Shown here: piece by piece, positions 56,697 through 64,000 of the stretch
Layout of the letters: the number at the start of each line of letters is the position of its first letter
Position numbering within the stretch: the first letter of the stretch is position 1
Notes under the pieces: model-generated
The model's input: the letters and a program-made list of their open reading frames with translations, nothing else
Database searches by the model: none
Told to the model about the DNA's origin: nothing
Assembly: GCF_020564625.1 (NCBI RefSeq)
Contig: NZ_JAJBZT010000011.1
Span: 1 to 64,000 of the forward strand
DNA: 64,000 nucleotides
Direction of reading: 5' to 3'
Source of the DNA: Leeia speluncae
GTDB lineage: Bacteria; Pseudomonadota; Gammaproteobacteria; Burkholderiales; Leeiaceae
Program-made: the position numbers and the translations under genes

Positions 56697-57401
56697 TTAA
56701 ACAGAAATATCTCTAGTGCTGTTTTGTCTCAAATAATCCAGAAAACGTTTCTGAAACAACACGGTATGTTCATGGGCAAGTTTTTCTGCCAAATCTGCAT
56801 CTTTCATTTCAATTGCTTGGATAAGATCAATGTGATCACCGCCTAATTCATCATCCGAACTATGTTTAACCAAATAATCGAAATGTAAATGCAATAAGCG
56901 TTGGCCTTCTCCTAGTAACCTCTCATAGTGCATGGTTAAGTATTGGTTACCACCCGCTTTTGCAATCAGTAGATGCAAGGTTTTATTCGTTTCTGACATT
57001 GCTTGATAATCACCACTTTTTACTGCTTTTCGGTAAATGTCATGTGCCGAGTTAATGGCTTTTAAATCTTTATCTGATCGTTCTAAGGCTGCCAGCCGAG
57101 TAACAGAACGCTGCAATAGGTCTAAAGCAGCCACATATTTTGGAAACTCATCAATTTCAAATGGAGTAACTAATGTGGTGCGGTTTGGCAAAATAGTCAC
57201 CAAACCTTCGCTTACCAATCTCGCTAGCGCATCTCTCACAGGAGAGCGAGACAAGCCAAACTGTTCAGCAAGTGAAATCTCATCTAATGGCGTACCAGGT
57301 TTAAGTTGTAGCGTTAAAATTTGTTTTCTTAACTCTTCATAAATATAGCGCCCGCTATGTCTTTTAGATGATGATTCTGCTTTCGTCTCTTGCTCGCTCA
57401 T
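56697..57401 (-). CDS. GntR family (FadR/FCD type) regulator of the hydroxyproline locus
   Basis: A 234-residue GntR regulator: winged helix at residues 18-85 (LDEISLAEQFGLSRSPVRDAL) and an FCD ligand-binding domain. It is encoded among the hydroxyproline genes, and a GTATACAT element (57441-57448) precedes its own gene. Likely a repressor released by a pathway metabolite; the tandem decamers upstream of three target genes are its probable sites. Confidence 0.9.
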   Translation of the reverse strand: MSEQETKAESSSKRHSGRYIYEELRKQILTLQLKPGTPLDEISLAEQFGLSRSPVRDALARLVSEGLVTILPNRTTLVTPFEIDEFPKYVAALDLLQRSVTRLAALERSDKDLKAINSAHDIYRKAVKSGDYQAMSETNKTLHLLIAKAGGNQYLTMHYERLLGEGQRLLHLHFDYLVKHSSDDELGGDHIDLIQAIEMKDADLAEKLAHEHTVLFQKRFLDYLRQNSTRDISV

Positions 57402-57438
57402 TGCCTAGTTCCTTACTACCAATTTTTTGCACACAGAA

Positions 57439-57448
57439 GAGTATACAT
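57439..57448. promoter_or_regulatory. Single operator-like decamer upstream of the GntR gene
   Basis: GAGTATACAT matches the core GTATACAT of the other sites and lies about 40 bases upstream of the regulator's start, suggesting autoregulation. No second copy at 12 bases is seen here. Confidence 0.5.
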
Positions 57449-57515
57449 AACTGGTCTAGCCTATGTAAGACGTCCGATTATGCAAATATGGTGAGTAACC
57501 TTATTTGGACATCAT

Positions 57516-58793
57516 TTACATAAACCGAGTGGCACTAAAAGGCGCAAGATTAACCGGAGATGGATTACCACATGCCATTTCGGCGATGATCTTGCCCGTT
57601 GTTGCGCCCAACGTTAGCCCGAGTTGCCCATGTCCAAACGCAAGTAATACATTTTTGTACTTGTTTGAACGATCAATAATAGGCTTGGTATCTGGTAGGA
57701 ATGGGCGATACCCAACGGCGGTTTCTGCGCCAATGACATTCATATCCGGGAAAATCTTTTTTGCCTTCTCCAAAATAATGTCTGCTCTTGCAAAATTAGG
57801 TGCTGCATCTTTACCAGCAAATTCAATCGTACCGCCAATTTGTAAACCACGGCTAAAAGGGCTAAAACTAAACCCACCATCTGCATAAATAACAGAGTGA
57901 GACAGTTGTTTTCCTGAATTGGGTAGGAGTACCTGATAACCAGCAATTCCAGCTAATGGAATACATAATCCCAATGATTTAAAAAAGTCATTAGAACCAA
58001 CACCCGCAGCAACGACAATCTGATCGGCAGCAATATGTTTGCCACTCATCAATTTAACGCCCGTGGCGACATCTGCCCGATAATCTAGCGATACCACTTT
58101 GTCTTGAATCAGTATCCCACCCTGTTCAGTAAAACTGTCAGCGAGTGCTTGCAGAAAACCCGCAGTATCTTTTACGGTGCGCCAATCCTCAAACACGACA
58201 CCATGGGAAAACTTACCAGCAAAGTCAGGTTCCAAATCACCAATTTCTTTACCGTTTACAATGCGAGACTTAAACCCTAGTGATGTACGAATATCAAAAT
58301 GTGCTTTATCTTTCTCGATAGAACTGTAAGCGTCAAAGACTTCTAGCACCGGTGTACTACCTAATAAGTCTTTCTCTTTACAGTCATTTAGAATGAGATC
58401 GTAATCACTGTAAACATCACTGGTTAGGGTACCTATTGCTTCTGAAATTTCTAAAATCTTGCTATGCCTCGCTGATCCTACAAATCGAAGCAACCACGGC
58501 AAAATACGAGGAATTGCACTTGGGCGCAAAGCCAACGGACCTTTACTATCTAAAAGCCAACCGGGTACTTTTTTCAAAATACCAGGCTTAGACAGCGGAA
58601 TGACTTCACTCACGGCCATTTGACCGCAACTCCACTTGGCGGTGGAGTCTGCCGGCGCAACTGGGTCAACTATCGTGACAGAAAATCCTTTTTTCTGTAA
58701 AAAAAGGCCGCAGCATAAACCAATAATTCCACCGCCAATGACGGTCACTTGTTTACCTTGGTTACTCGTTGTATTCATGGCAACATTGCTCAT
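57516..58793 (-). CDS. FAD-dependent D-hydroxyproline dehydrogenase-like (DAO family), copy 1
   Basis: A 425-residue DAO-superfamily dehydrogenase with GGGIIG at residues 20-25 and the C-terminal AFGHGQLGLTLGATTG element. In the hydroxyproline pathway such enzymes oxidise cis-4-hydroxy-D-proline to delta1-pyrroline-4-hydroxy-2-carboxylate. The gene begins 13 bases after the Cys/Cys epimerase gene stop, placing the two consecutive steps together. ATG 58778 is an alternative start. Confidence 0.88.
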   Translation of the reverse strand: MSNVAMNTTSNQGKQVTVIGGGIIGLCCGLFLQKKGFSVTIVDPVAPADSTAKWSCGQMAVSEVIPLSKPGILKKVPGWLLDSKGPLALRPSAIPRILPWLLRFVGSARHSKILEISEAIGTLTSDVYSDYDLILNDCKEKDLLGSTPVLEVFDAYSSIEKDKAHFDIRTSLGFKSRIVNGKEIGDLEPDFAGKFSHGVVFEDWRTVKDTAGFLQALADSFTEQGGILIQDKVVSLDYRADVATGVKLMSGKHIAADQIVVAAGVGSNDFFKSLGLCIPLAGIAGYQVLLPNSGKQLSHSVIYADGGFSFSPFSRGLQIGGTIEFAGKDAAPNFARADIILEKAKKIFPDMNVIGAETAVGYRPFLPDTKPIIDRSNKYKNVLLAFGHGQLGLTLGATTGKIIAEMACGNPSPVNLAPFSATRFM

Positions 58794-58806
58794 CTAGCAA
58801 ATGGTT

Positions 58807-59832
58807 TTAGACGGATTTTTTTGGTGAAAAATCGGATAGATTGAAGCCATCAATGTAAGGTTGGCTAGGATCATAGTAGAATTCTGCTCTGCCAGTAATC
58901 CATGCTCGACCATCAATACTTGGCAAGATGGCTGGTAAACCACATTCCAACTTGGTTTCCTTTTCTACGCGCCCAATAAAACGGCTGCCAATTAAACTTT
59001 CATGCGTGAAACTGCCATCTTTCGCCAATAACCCGCGTGCGAATCGTTGGGCAACACGTGCAGAAGAGCCCGTCCCACATGGAGAGCGATCAATAAGACT
59101 ATCGCCAGCAATCACTACTGATCGTCCATCTGAAGTTTCGGCTAATGCTTTCCCTGTCCACATGCAGTGTTTTATACCACGGATATCCGGGTTATCTGGG
59201 TGGACGATATTCATCGTTGCGTTAATGGTTTGTTGCATTTCACGACCCCAAACCAACAACTGTTCGGCATCAAAAAACTCACAACCAGGAAAGTTCTCTT
59301 GAACTTCGACGATGGGATAAAAATTGCCCCCATAGGCAATATCTACGACCAATTTACCTAGAGATGGATGAGTTAAGGCAACATCTTTATAGAGTAAAAA
59401 GCTTGGCACATTGGTAAAGCGTACTGATGTTACTTTGCTGCCCTCTTGTTGATAGGTTGCGGTTACTTTACCAGCTGGTACATCGACGGTGACTTGTCCG
59501 GCTTTCTTTGGCGTAATTAACCCTGCTTCTAAAGCAAAAGTAATAGAGCCAACCGTTGCATGACCGCACATTGGCAAACAACCAGATGTTTCTACAAACA
59601 ACAAACTAAAATCAGCATCCTCACTGACGGGGGGATAAAACAGTGTGCCAGACATATGTGAATGACCACGCGGTTCTAACATTAACAATCTTCTTAGCCA
59701 ATCGAAGTGTTCGATGAAATATAAGCGACGTTCATTCATCGTATGACCAACCAACTCAGGTGCCCCACTAACAACCATTCTTACTGGCATACCTTCTGTA
59801 TGGCCTTCAATACACTTGAAAATATTGCTCAT
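58807..59832 (-). CDS. 4-hydroxyproline 2-epimerase (proline racemase family, Cys/Cys)
   Basis: A 341-residue member of the proline racemase superfamily with both catalytic Cys: C89 in MCGHA and C252 in DRSPCGTG. The Cys/Cys pair excludes the Cys/Thr dehydratase type and fits trans-4-hydroxy-L-proline 2-epimerase or proline racemase. Its place between a DHDPS-family deaminase and a DAO dehydrogenase favours hydroxyproline. First catalytic step of the locus. Confidence 0.92.
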   Translation of the reverse strand: MSNIFKCIEGHTEGMPVRMVVSGAPELVGHTMNERRLYFIEHFDWLRRLLMLEPRGHSHMSGTLFYPPVSEDADFSLLFVETSGCLPMCGHATVGSITFALEAGLITPKKAGQVTVDVPAGKVTATYQQEGSKVTSVRFTNVPSFLLYKDVALTHPSLGKLVVDIAYGGNFYPIVEVQENFPGCEFFDAEQLLVWGREMQQTINATMNIVHPDNPDIRGIKHCMWTGKALAETSDGRSVVIAGDSLIDRSPCGTGSSARVAQRFARGLLAKDGSFTHESLIGSRFIGRVEKETKLECGLPAILPSIDGRAWITGRAEFYYDPSQPYIDGFNLSDFSPKKSV

Positions 59833-59868
59833 ATTGTTTTCCGTATAGTCATAATGATTTGTTTAGAC

Positions 59869-59901
59869 CGCACTTACCAAACTTAAAGTAGGGTAAGTGC
59901 G
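59869..59901 (-). other. Intercistronic hairpin
   Basis: A perfect 10-bp stem (CGCACTTACC, 59869-59878, with 59892-59901) and 13-base loop between the deaminase and epimerase genes. No T tract on the transcribed strand; probably a stability or processing element. Confidence 0.55.
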
Positions 59902-59916
59902 ATTTTTCAAAAAAGA

Positions 59917-60795
59917 TTACTTCTGTGAAGCTTCGAATACTTTTTTGAATTCTGCTTTTTCTTCAGCTGTCAGAGGTTGTAATGGCATGCGAGCATTACC
60001 CACATTAAAGCCTGCTAGTTCGCAACCATATTTTGCCTTTTGTACAAACTTTCCAGATTCCATGCTTGCCAGAACAGGGAAAAGTGAGCGCATAACGGCT
60101 TGGGCGCCGAAAATATCACCAGCTTTAAATTTGTTGTAAATTTCTACGGTCTGTTTAACCAAGAAATTTGCAGGGCCACAAATCCAGCTGCTTGCCCCCC
60201 ATAAGAAGAAGTCCAACGCTTGATCATCTGAGCCGCAAGATAATTGGTAACTGTCAGCGTATTTATCTCCAATCTCGATCGCACGAAGTAAATTGCCGCT
60301 ACTTTCTTTAATCGCGATCACGCGTGGGTGATCTTTAAATGCATCTAGCACTGAAAAACCCACTTCAACATTGGTACGAACAGGGTAGTTATAAAGCACC
60401 ACCTCAATATCGGGTACCGCATCTAAAATAGCTTGATAATGGCCGATTAATTCTGGCTGAGAAGGTAACGCGTAGTATGGAGGTGCAATTAGCACAGCCT
60501 CATAGCCAGAGTCGCGTGTCATTTTGACTTGATCGATCACTTCACGCGTGTTTGAGCCATTTGCGCCTGCAATCAAAATACCACGGTTGCCGACAACTTC
60601 TTTTACCGTTTTACGAATTGCATTACGCTCTTCATTATTTAATGCATAGTATTCACCAGTAGAGCCCAATGGGACAAAACCACTAACACCAGCTGCTAAT
60701 TGATATTCAATCACACTTGCCAGCGTATCGTGGTCGACCTCATCTTTAGCGTTAAAAGGGGTAACCAAGGCTGGTAAAATACCGGTTAATTGCAT
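59917..60795 (-). CDS. DHDPS-family lyase, probable pyrroline-4-hydroxy-2-carboxylate deaminase
   Basis: A 292-residue TIM-barrel of the dihydrodipicolinate synthase/NAL family. GSTGE at 44-48, Y136 in LYNYP and the Schiff-base K163 in AIKESSG are present. In hydroxyproline loci the DHDPS-like protein deaminates delta1-pyrroline-4-hydroxy-2-carboxylate to alpha-ketoglutarate semialdehyde. Start at ATG 60795 with GGAG eight bases upstream; an in-frame GTG at 60804 overlaps that site. Encoded between a LivJ-like binding protein and the epimerase. Confidence 0.9.
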   Translation of the reverse strand: MQLTGILPALVTPFNAKDEVDHDTLASVIEYQLAAGVSGFVPLGSTGEYYALNNEERNAIRKTVKEVVGNRGILIAGANGSNTREVIDQVKMTRDSGYEAVLIAPPYYALPSQPELIGHYQAILDAVPDIEVVLYNYPVRTNVEVGFSVLDAFKDHPRVIAIKESSGNLLRAIEIGDKYADSYQLSCGSDDQALDFFLWGASSWICGPANFLVKQTVEIYNKFKAGDIFGAQAVMRSLFPVLASMESGKFVQKAKYGCELAGFNVGNARMPLQPLTAEEKAEFKKVFEASQK

Positions 60796-60866
60796 TATTT
60801 CCACTCCAAAAGAGAATAAAACTCAGGAATAAACTATTCCAACGACATTCATTAACTACAGTTGAT

Positions 60867-60895
60867 GGGAAGTGGCAATTTGACAGCCACTTCCC
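60867..60895 (-). other. Intercistronic hairpin after the LivJ-like gene
   Basis: A perfect 10-bp stem (GGGAAGTGGC, 60867-60876, with 60886-60895) and nine-base loop just after the binding-protein stop. Likely limits read-through and protects the binding-protein mRNA. Confidence 0.6.
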
Positions 60896-60903
60896 TATTA
60901 CGA

Positions 60904-62055
60904 TTATTGGCCGTACTTCACTTCAAGCACTTTCCACTGACCACCTTTCAAGGTGTACAAAGTAGCTGCAGCTTGCTTTAAGTCACCTTTTGCAGTGAAC
61001 TCAATTGGGCCGCTTAAGCCTTGGAATTTGTTAGTTTTCATTGCTGCTAGATATTTTTTAGGATCTGCAGAATTGGCTTTCACCATGGCATTGATCACAG
61101 CCCAAGTGGCGTCATAAGCAAGTGGGGCAAATTGAATAACGCCAGTACCAAACTTCGATTTCATTTTCTGATCGAATTCCTTACCTTTCGGCATGTTTTC
61201 GATTGGCAAACCGTAATCCCAGCTCAATGTACCTTCACCAGACTCACCTGCCATTTTGATGAAGGTGTCATTGGTTAAGCCGCCAATTGGCATGAATGCC
61301 GCTTTTAGCCCTAAGGCTTTAATTTGTTTTGCCATCGGTGCCGCTTGGAAATCTTCACCTACAAAAATGATGGCATCTGCGTTAGCAGCTTTCACAGCGG
61401 TTAGAAGAGAGGTGAAGTCAACCACTTTGTCACTAGTGAATTCACGCATGACAATATTGCCACCCTCTTTTTTGATCGCCTTACCAATTTCGTCAGCAGC
61501 ACCTTGGCCGTAGGCGGTACGGTTATCAATCAGAACAATGCGCTTAGCTTTGAGTGATTTCACCACATAGCTACCGGCGTACTGCCCCATTTGGTCATCA
61601 CTAATAATGACGCGGAAGACAGATTTAATCCCCTGGCTAGTAAGTACAGGGTTGCTAGAAGATGCAGAAATTTGAGGGATGCCAGCATCACCATAAATGC
61701 GAGAAGCAGGAATACTTGCACCAGAACCATAGTGGCCGATAACAGCTGCTACTTTGCTATCTACTAAGCGTTGTGCAACGCCTGTAGCAACTTTTGGATC
61801 ACCTTGATCATCTTCTGATTGAATTTGGAACTTAACTGTGTTGCCGTTAATTTTCAGTTGTTTTGCGTTAGCTTCTTCTAGTGCAATACGCACACCACGT
61901 TCTTGATCCACCCCTTGATGGCCTGAAGCACCTGTCAATGGACCTGCAAAACCAATCTTTACCAATAAGTCTTCTGCAAAAGCAGTACTACCTACAGCCA
62001 TTGTTGCCAGTGTTGCTAAAACAAGTGTTCTGCGAGTGAAATTTGTAGACTTCAT
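60904..62055 (-). CDS. LivJ-like branched-chain amino acid-type binding protein, orphan
   Basis: A 383-residue type I binding protein with a signal peptide (residues 1-27, ending GSTAFA), then LLVKIGFAGPLTGASGHQG and RGVRIALEEAN, typical of the Liv family. No LivHMGF genes are in the window. First gene of the hydroxyproline unit and preceded by a strong promoter with four operator-like decamers, so it is probably induced with the pathway and binds hydroxyproline or a related amino acid. Confidence 0.92.
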   Translation of the reverse strand: MKSTNFTRRTLVLATLATMAVGSTAFAEDLLVKIGFAGPLTGASGHQGVDQERGVRIALEEANAKQLKINGNTVKFQIQSEDDQGDPKVATGVAQRLVDSKVAAVIGHYGSGASIPASRIYGDAGIPQISASSSNPVLTSQGIKSVFRVIISDDQMGQYAGSYVVKSLKAKRIVLIDNRTAYGQGAADEIGKAIKKEGGNIVMREFTSDKVVDFTSLLTAVKAANADAIIFVGEDFQAAPMAKQIKALGLKAAFMPIGGLTNDTFIKMAGESGEGTLSWDYGLPIENMPKGKEFDQKMKSKFGTGVIQFAPLAYDATWAVINAMVKANSADPKKYLAAMKTNKFQGLSGPIEFTAKGDLKQAAATLYTLKGGQWKVLEVKYGQ

Positions 62056-62437
62056 GTGTCGTCTCTCCGTTTTGGCACGATTACTACATGGGGTTCAAAA
62101 AGTTGCTTCGCTTACATGAGGGGTGGTACATACCGTATACATGATTAATGTATGCATCTATGTATGCATAAATATTAAAGGATAGATTTTCAGCGTGTCA
62201 ATAATGTTGTATACATTTTTGTATAATTATTTTTGTAGAGGAAACAACGGATGTCGTTTCTCTAAAGAAGTGTTGGTAAAAAAAGTGCGTAATAAGTGGG
62301 CTAAAGGTTGGCTGTCTAAGAAAATATGAATCGCCTCAAAAAAACGCTCTCACCGCTTTGTTGATGAATAAAGACAATTTAGATGCAGGATGCATAAATT
62401 GTTATGATTAAACAATTGCGTTTAATAGGTTTTGATT
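62056..62437. other. Divergent control region at the right end
   Basis: About 380 AT-rich bases between the LivJ-like gene and the terminal secreted-protein gene. It holds the promoter and four operator-like decamers described separately. Nothing gene-like is seen in the rest. Confidence 0.5.
62133..62216 (-). promoter_or_regulatory. Promoter with four GntR-type operator decamers
   Basis: On the minus strand TTGACA (62196-62201) and TAATAT (62172-62177), 18 bases apart. Decamers: ATGTATGCAT at 62148-62157 and again at 62160-62169 (12 bases start to start), plus GTATACAT-containing copies at 62133-62142 and 62207-62216, one on each side of the promoter. The -35 and spacer (TTGACACG and AAAATCTATC) match those of the promoter at 53914-53943. 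Confidence 0.75.
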
Positions 62438-62440
62438 GTG

Positions 62441-63880
62441 ATGAGTTTGTGGCGTATGAAGCTTTCCCGCCTTGTGTTGGCAAGATTGGGTGGGTTATTT
62501 AGTCTTTGTTTGTTTTCTTTTGGTGTCAATGCAGCAACTGATCCAATTGGTCATTTTCGAATTGAAATCGCAACATTTTCTTATCCTTTGTTATCTCCTA
62601 ATGAGCAAAAATCGGTATTTAGCACCTTGCTAAAACAGCTTCATGTATCGGCGACATATCTCCCCTCTCAACTCATTGAAGGAAAGACAAAGAAAACCAC
62701 CAAGCGTTTTCGTTTATTTGGAAATCTAGAGGGGGTTGGACCAATCCCTAGTCCTCATGTAGAGACTAAGGTCGAGACGAAAAGCAAGCAAGTTGATCTA
62801 AAAGTTGCTGCCTCGATAGATGCTCAAACGGCTCATTGGTTGTTGAGTTTTGATCTACCGTTAAAACAAGCTGAATTACTCGAACTAAATAGTATTAATG
62901 TGAATTCGTTATCTACGGATGCCTTTTATAAGCATGCGAGTATTCAATCTATGCCACTGCATCGCGAATATGGTGAGTTATTCCTTTTCCCTTTTATGCT
63001 TTCCCAAACGCCAGCAAATAATCAATTCTCTATGATGAATGTTCAGCTACCCGGGGCAGCCAATGAAGTCGGTAAGAGTGGGATAGCTTCAATCAAAGCT
63101 TCTTATACTGTTGATCATTCAAAGCAAAACTTGGCGTTGAAATTTGGCTATCCGCTCTCGACAGATGGATTATCAGCCGAATCGAAAGCACTCGTTGCAC
63201 AGGGAGAGATTCCGGAAAGCGTGCAACTTTCCCAACTGCCAAATTATTGTATTGGATGTGAACCTATTATCCGAGAAATCATCATCCCTACTAACCTTCC
63301 TAGATGGCATAGAATGCGGGAGTATCAATCGTTTGGCTCTCAGATTGAAGTAGAAACACAAGGGGCTTATCAGTATTTATCCATGAAAGGTGCCGTTGCT
63401 CCAACTGGGAATGTACGTGGCTATCATCGATCTGAAACTTGGGCTAGCTATCAGGGTAAGTTAATTAACTACTCCGGAATGGTTGAGTTTGAGAAGCTAA
63501 CCGATAATGATGTTTCGGTTCCTCCTGCTCTATCTTGGAATACCTCTAGACTAAATGGCAAAGTGTTCAACCCTGATATTCGTTTTATTCCAACTTCGCC
63601 AAAGAAAATGCAAGTCTCAGAGAAGGATTGTGCAGAAGTTATTTGCCAGCAAGTATTAAGAAGCATGAAGAAACAGTTGGCAAAAACAGATGCTGCACTA
63701 CAAGAGGAAATGGCTAGTTATGTCCGCCTTGTTACTTCTCCAAAGAAAGTTTGCCTAGAAAATGAGGCTGAAAGTGTTTACGACCTTTCTGGGCGCTATA
63801 TGCAAGGGATAGATTTACTGGGGGATGACTTCAAAATTACCGCGACACAAGCGGATGGAAAGCCTTTGCCTGCAGGTTGA
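62441..63880 (+). CDS. Secreted protein of unknown function, interrupted by TGA
   Basis: About 479 residues with a Sec signal peptide (hydrophobic LVLARLGGLFSLCLFSFG then VNA, cleavage before ATDPIG). The mature part is beta-rich, with a CIGC pair near residue 271 and two further Cys in the KDCAEVIC segment near 397. I do not recognise the family. The start could be ATG 62441, GTG 62438 or ATG 62456. It ends at an in-frame TGA (63878-63880), after which the same frame is open to the window edge with protein-like sequence, so the gene may be a nonsense mutant or truncated. Confidence 0.6.
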   Translation: MSLWRMKLSRLVLARLGGLFSLCLFSFGVNAATDPIGHFRIEIATFSYPLLSPNEQKSVFSTLLKQLHVSATYLPSQLIEGKTKKTTKRFRLFGNLEGVGPIPSPHVETKVETKSKQVDLKVAASIDAQTAHWLLSFDLPLKQAELLELNSINVNSLSTDAFYKHASIQSMPLHREYGELFLFPFMLSQTPANNQFSMMNVQLPGAANEVGKSGIASIKASYTVDHSKQNLALKFGYPLSTDGLSAESKALVAQGEIPESVQLSQLPNYCIGCEPIIREIIIPTNLPRWHRMREYQSFGSQIEVETQGAYQYLSMKGAVAPTGNVRGYHRSETWASYQGKLINYSGMVEFEKLTDNDVSVPPALSWNTSRLNGKVFNPDIRFIPTSPKKMQVSEKDCAEVICQQVLRSMKKQLAKTDAALQEEMASYVRLVTSPKKVCLENEAESVYDLSGRYMQGIDLLGDDFKITATQADGKPLPAG

Positions 63881-64000
63881 CGATTTAATAGTGAAGTGCG
63901 CCGGTTTTGCAAAGTAATTGTGCCATCAGCCCCGGTGAATAGCGAACTATTGGTTAAAATGACGGCAACTGACTCTCATGGGCAATCCACAAGCATGAGA
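63881..64000 (+). pseudogene. In-frame continuation after the TGA
   Basis: Forty sense codons directly following the TGA of the preceding gene, in the same frame and unbroken to the end of the window. The translation is protein-like (KVIVPSAPVNSELLVKMTA and DSHGQSTS), and no start with a ribosome site is seen before it. It reads as the continuation of the same secreted protein, one TGG-to-TGA or CGA-to-TGA change away from being whole. The rest lies outside the window. Confidence 0.6.

Noticed and set aside
63878-63880. TGA as a selenocysteine codon
   Set aside because: The surrounding residues show no redox motif and I see no obvious stem-loop directly after the TGA; nonsense mutation or read-through is simpler.
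1-64000. CRISPR arrays, tRNA/rRNA genes, riboswitches, prophage or insertion sequences
   Set aside because: No regularly spaced repeats, no cloverleaf with conserved T-arm, no recognisable riboswitch core and no transposase or integrase frames were found by eye.

Overview
The window looks like a chromosomal stretch of a proteobacterium, most likely a betaproteobacterium near Neisseriales. That placement is an inference from gene content (DUF3422 protein, a long Neisseria-type transaldolase, type B PutA, many LysR and DAO-family genes). I see no rRNA, tRNA, prophage, insertion sequence, origin or CRISPR array. Genes are tightly packed on both strands, often with perfect intercistronic hairpins.

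Region 1 (1-7.3 kb) holds a membrane fatty-acid hydroxylase, a hutD-like gene fused into an etfB-etfA-etfQO operon, hutG (N-formylglutamate amidohydrolase) and an FAD amine oxidoreductase. Region 2 (8.8-17.7 kb) is a proline operon: stand-alone P5C dehydrogenase (pruA), a Pot-type ABC transporter (ATPase, two permeases, and a 46-codon stump of the binding protein) and a type B PutA whose aldehyde dehydrogenase domain has lost its catalytic residues. Region 3 (17.7-26 kb) has two near-identical LysR genes flanking an Ldh-family (pyrroline-2-carboxylate reductase-like) gene, a Rieske betaine demethylase pair (gbcA/gbcB or stachydrine type) with a LysR gene, and the intact homologue of the deleted binding protein. 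Together these point to proline and betaine use feeding electrons to ETF and the respiratory chain.

Region 4 (26-33 kb) is mixed: phosphatidylserine decarboxylase, a DJ-1/PfpI protein, a ribbon-helix-helix protein, a chemoreceptor, a DMT exporter, an acetyltransferase and a cupin regulator. Region 5 (33-46.8 kb) is a sugar locus: ribose-type ABC transporter, MocA-type dehydrogenase, ROK regulator, transaldolase, two mutarotase-like proteins, a P-loop kinase, a D-tagatose/D-psicose 3-epimerase-type enzyme and a LacI regulator, with clear palindromes in both divergent control regions. Region 6 (46.8-49.5 kb) has TetR/metallo-hydrolase and MerR/EthD pairs.

Region 7 (49.5-62.2 kb) is a hydroxyproline catabolic locus on the minus strand: two proline-racemase-family epimerases with different catalytic pairs, two DAO-family dehydrogenases, a DHDPS-family deaminase, an aldehyde dehydrogenase, a ProC-like reductase, two orphan binding proteins, AzlCD and a FadR-type GntR regulator. 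A tandem decamer related to ATGTATACAT recurs at exactly 12-bp spacing in three control regions and is a strong operator candidate. The window ends in an unrecognised secreted protein interrupted by an in-frame TGA, after which the same frame stays open to the edge.

The main points for follow-up are the dead PutA dehydrogenase domain with a compensating pruA, the excised binding-protein gene, the tandem GntR operator, the Ser/Cys epimerase paralogue and the TGA-interrupted terminal gene.
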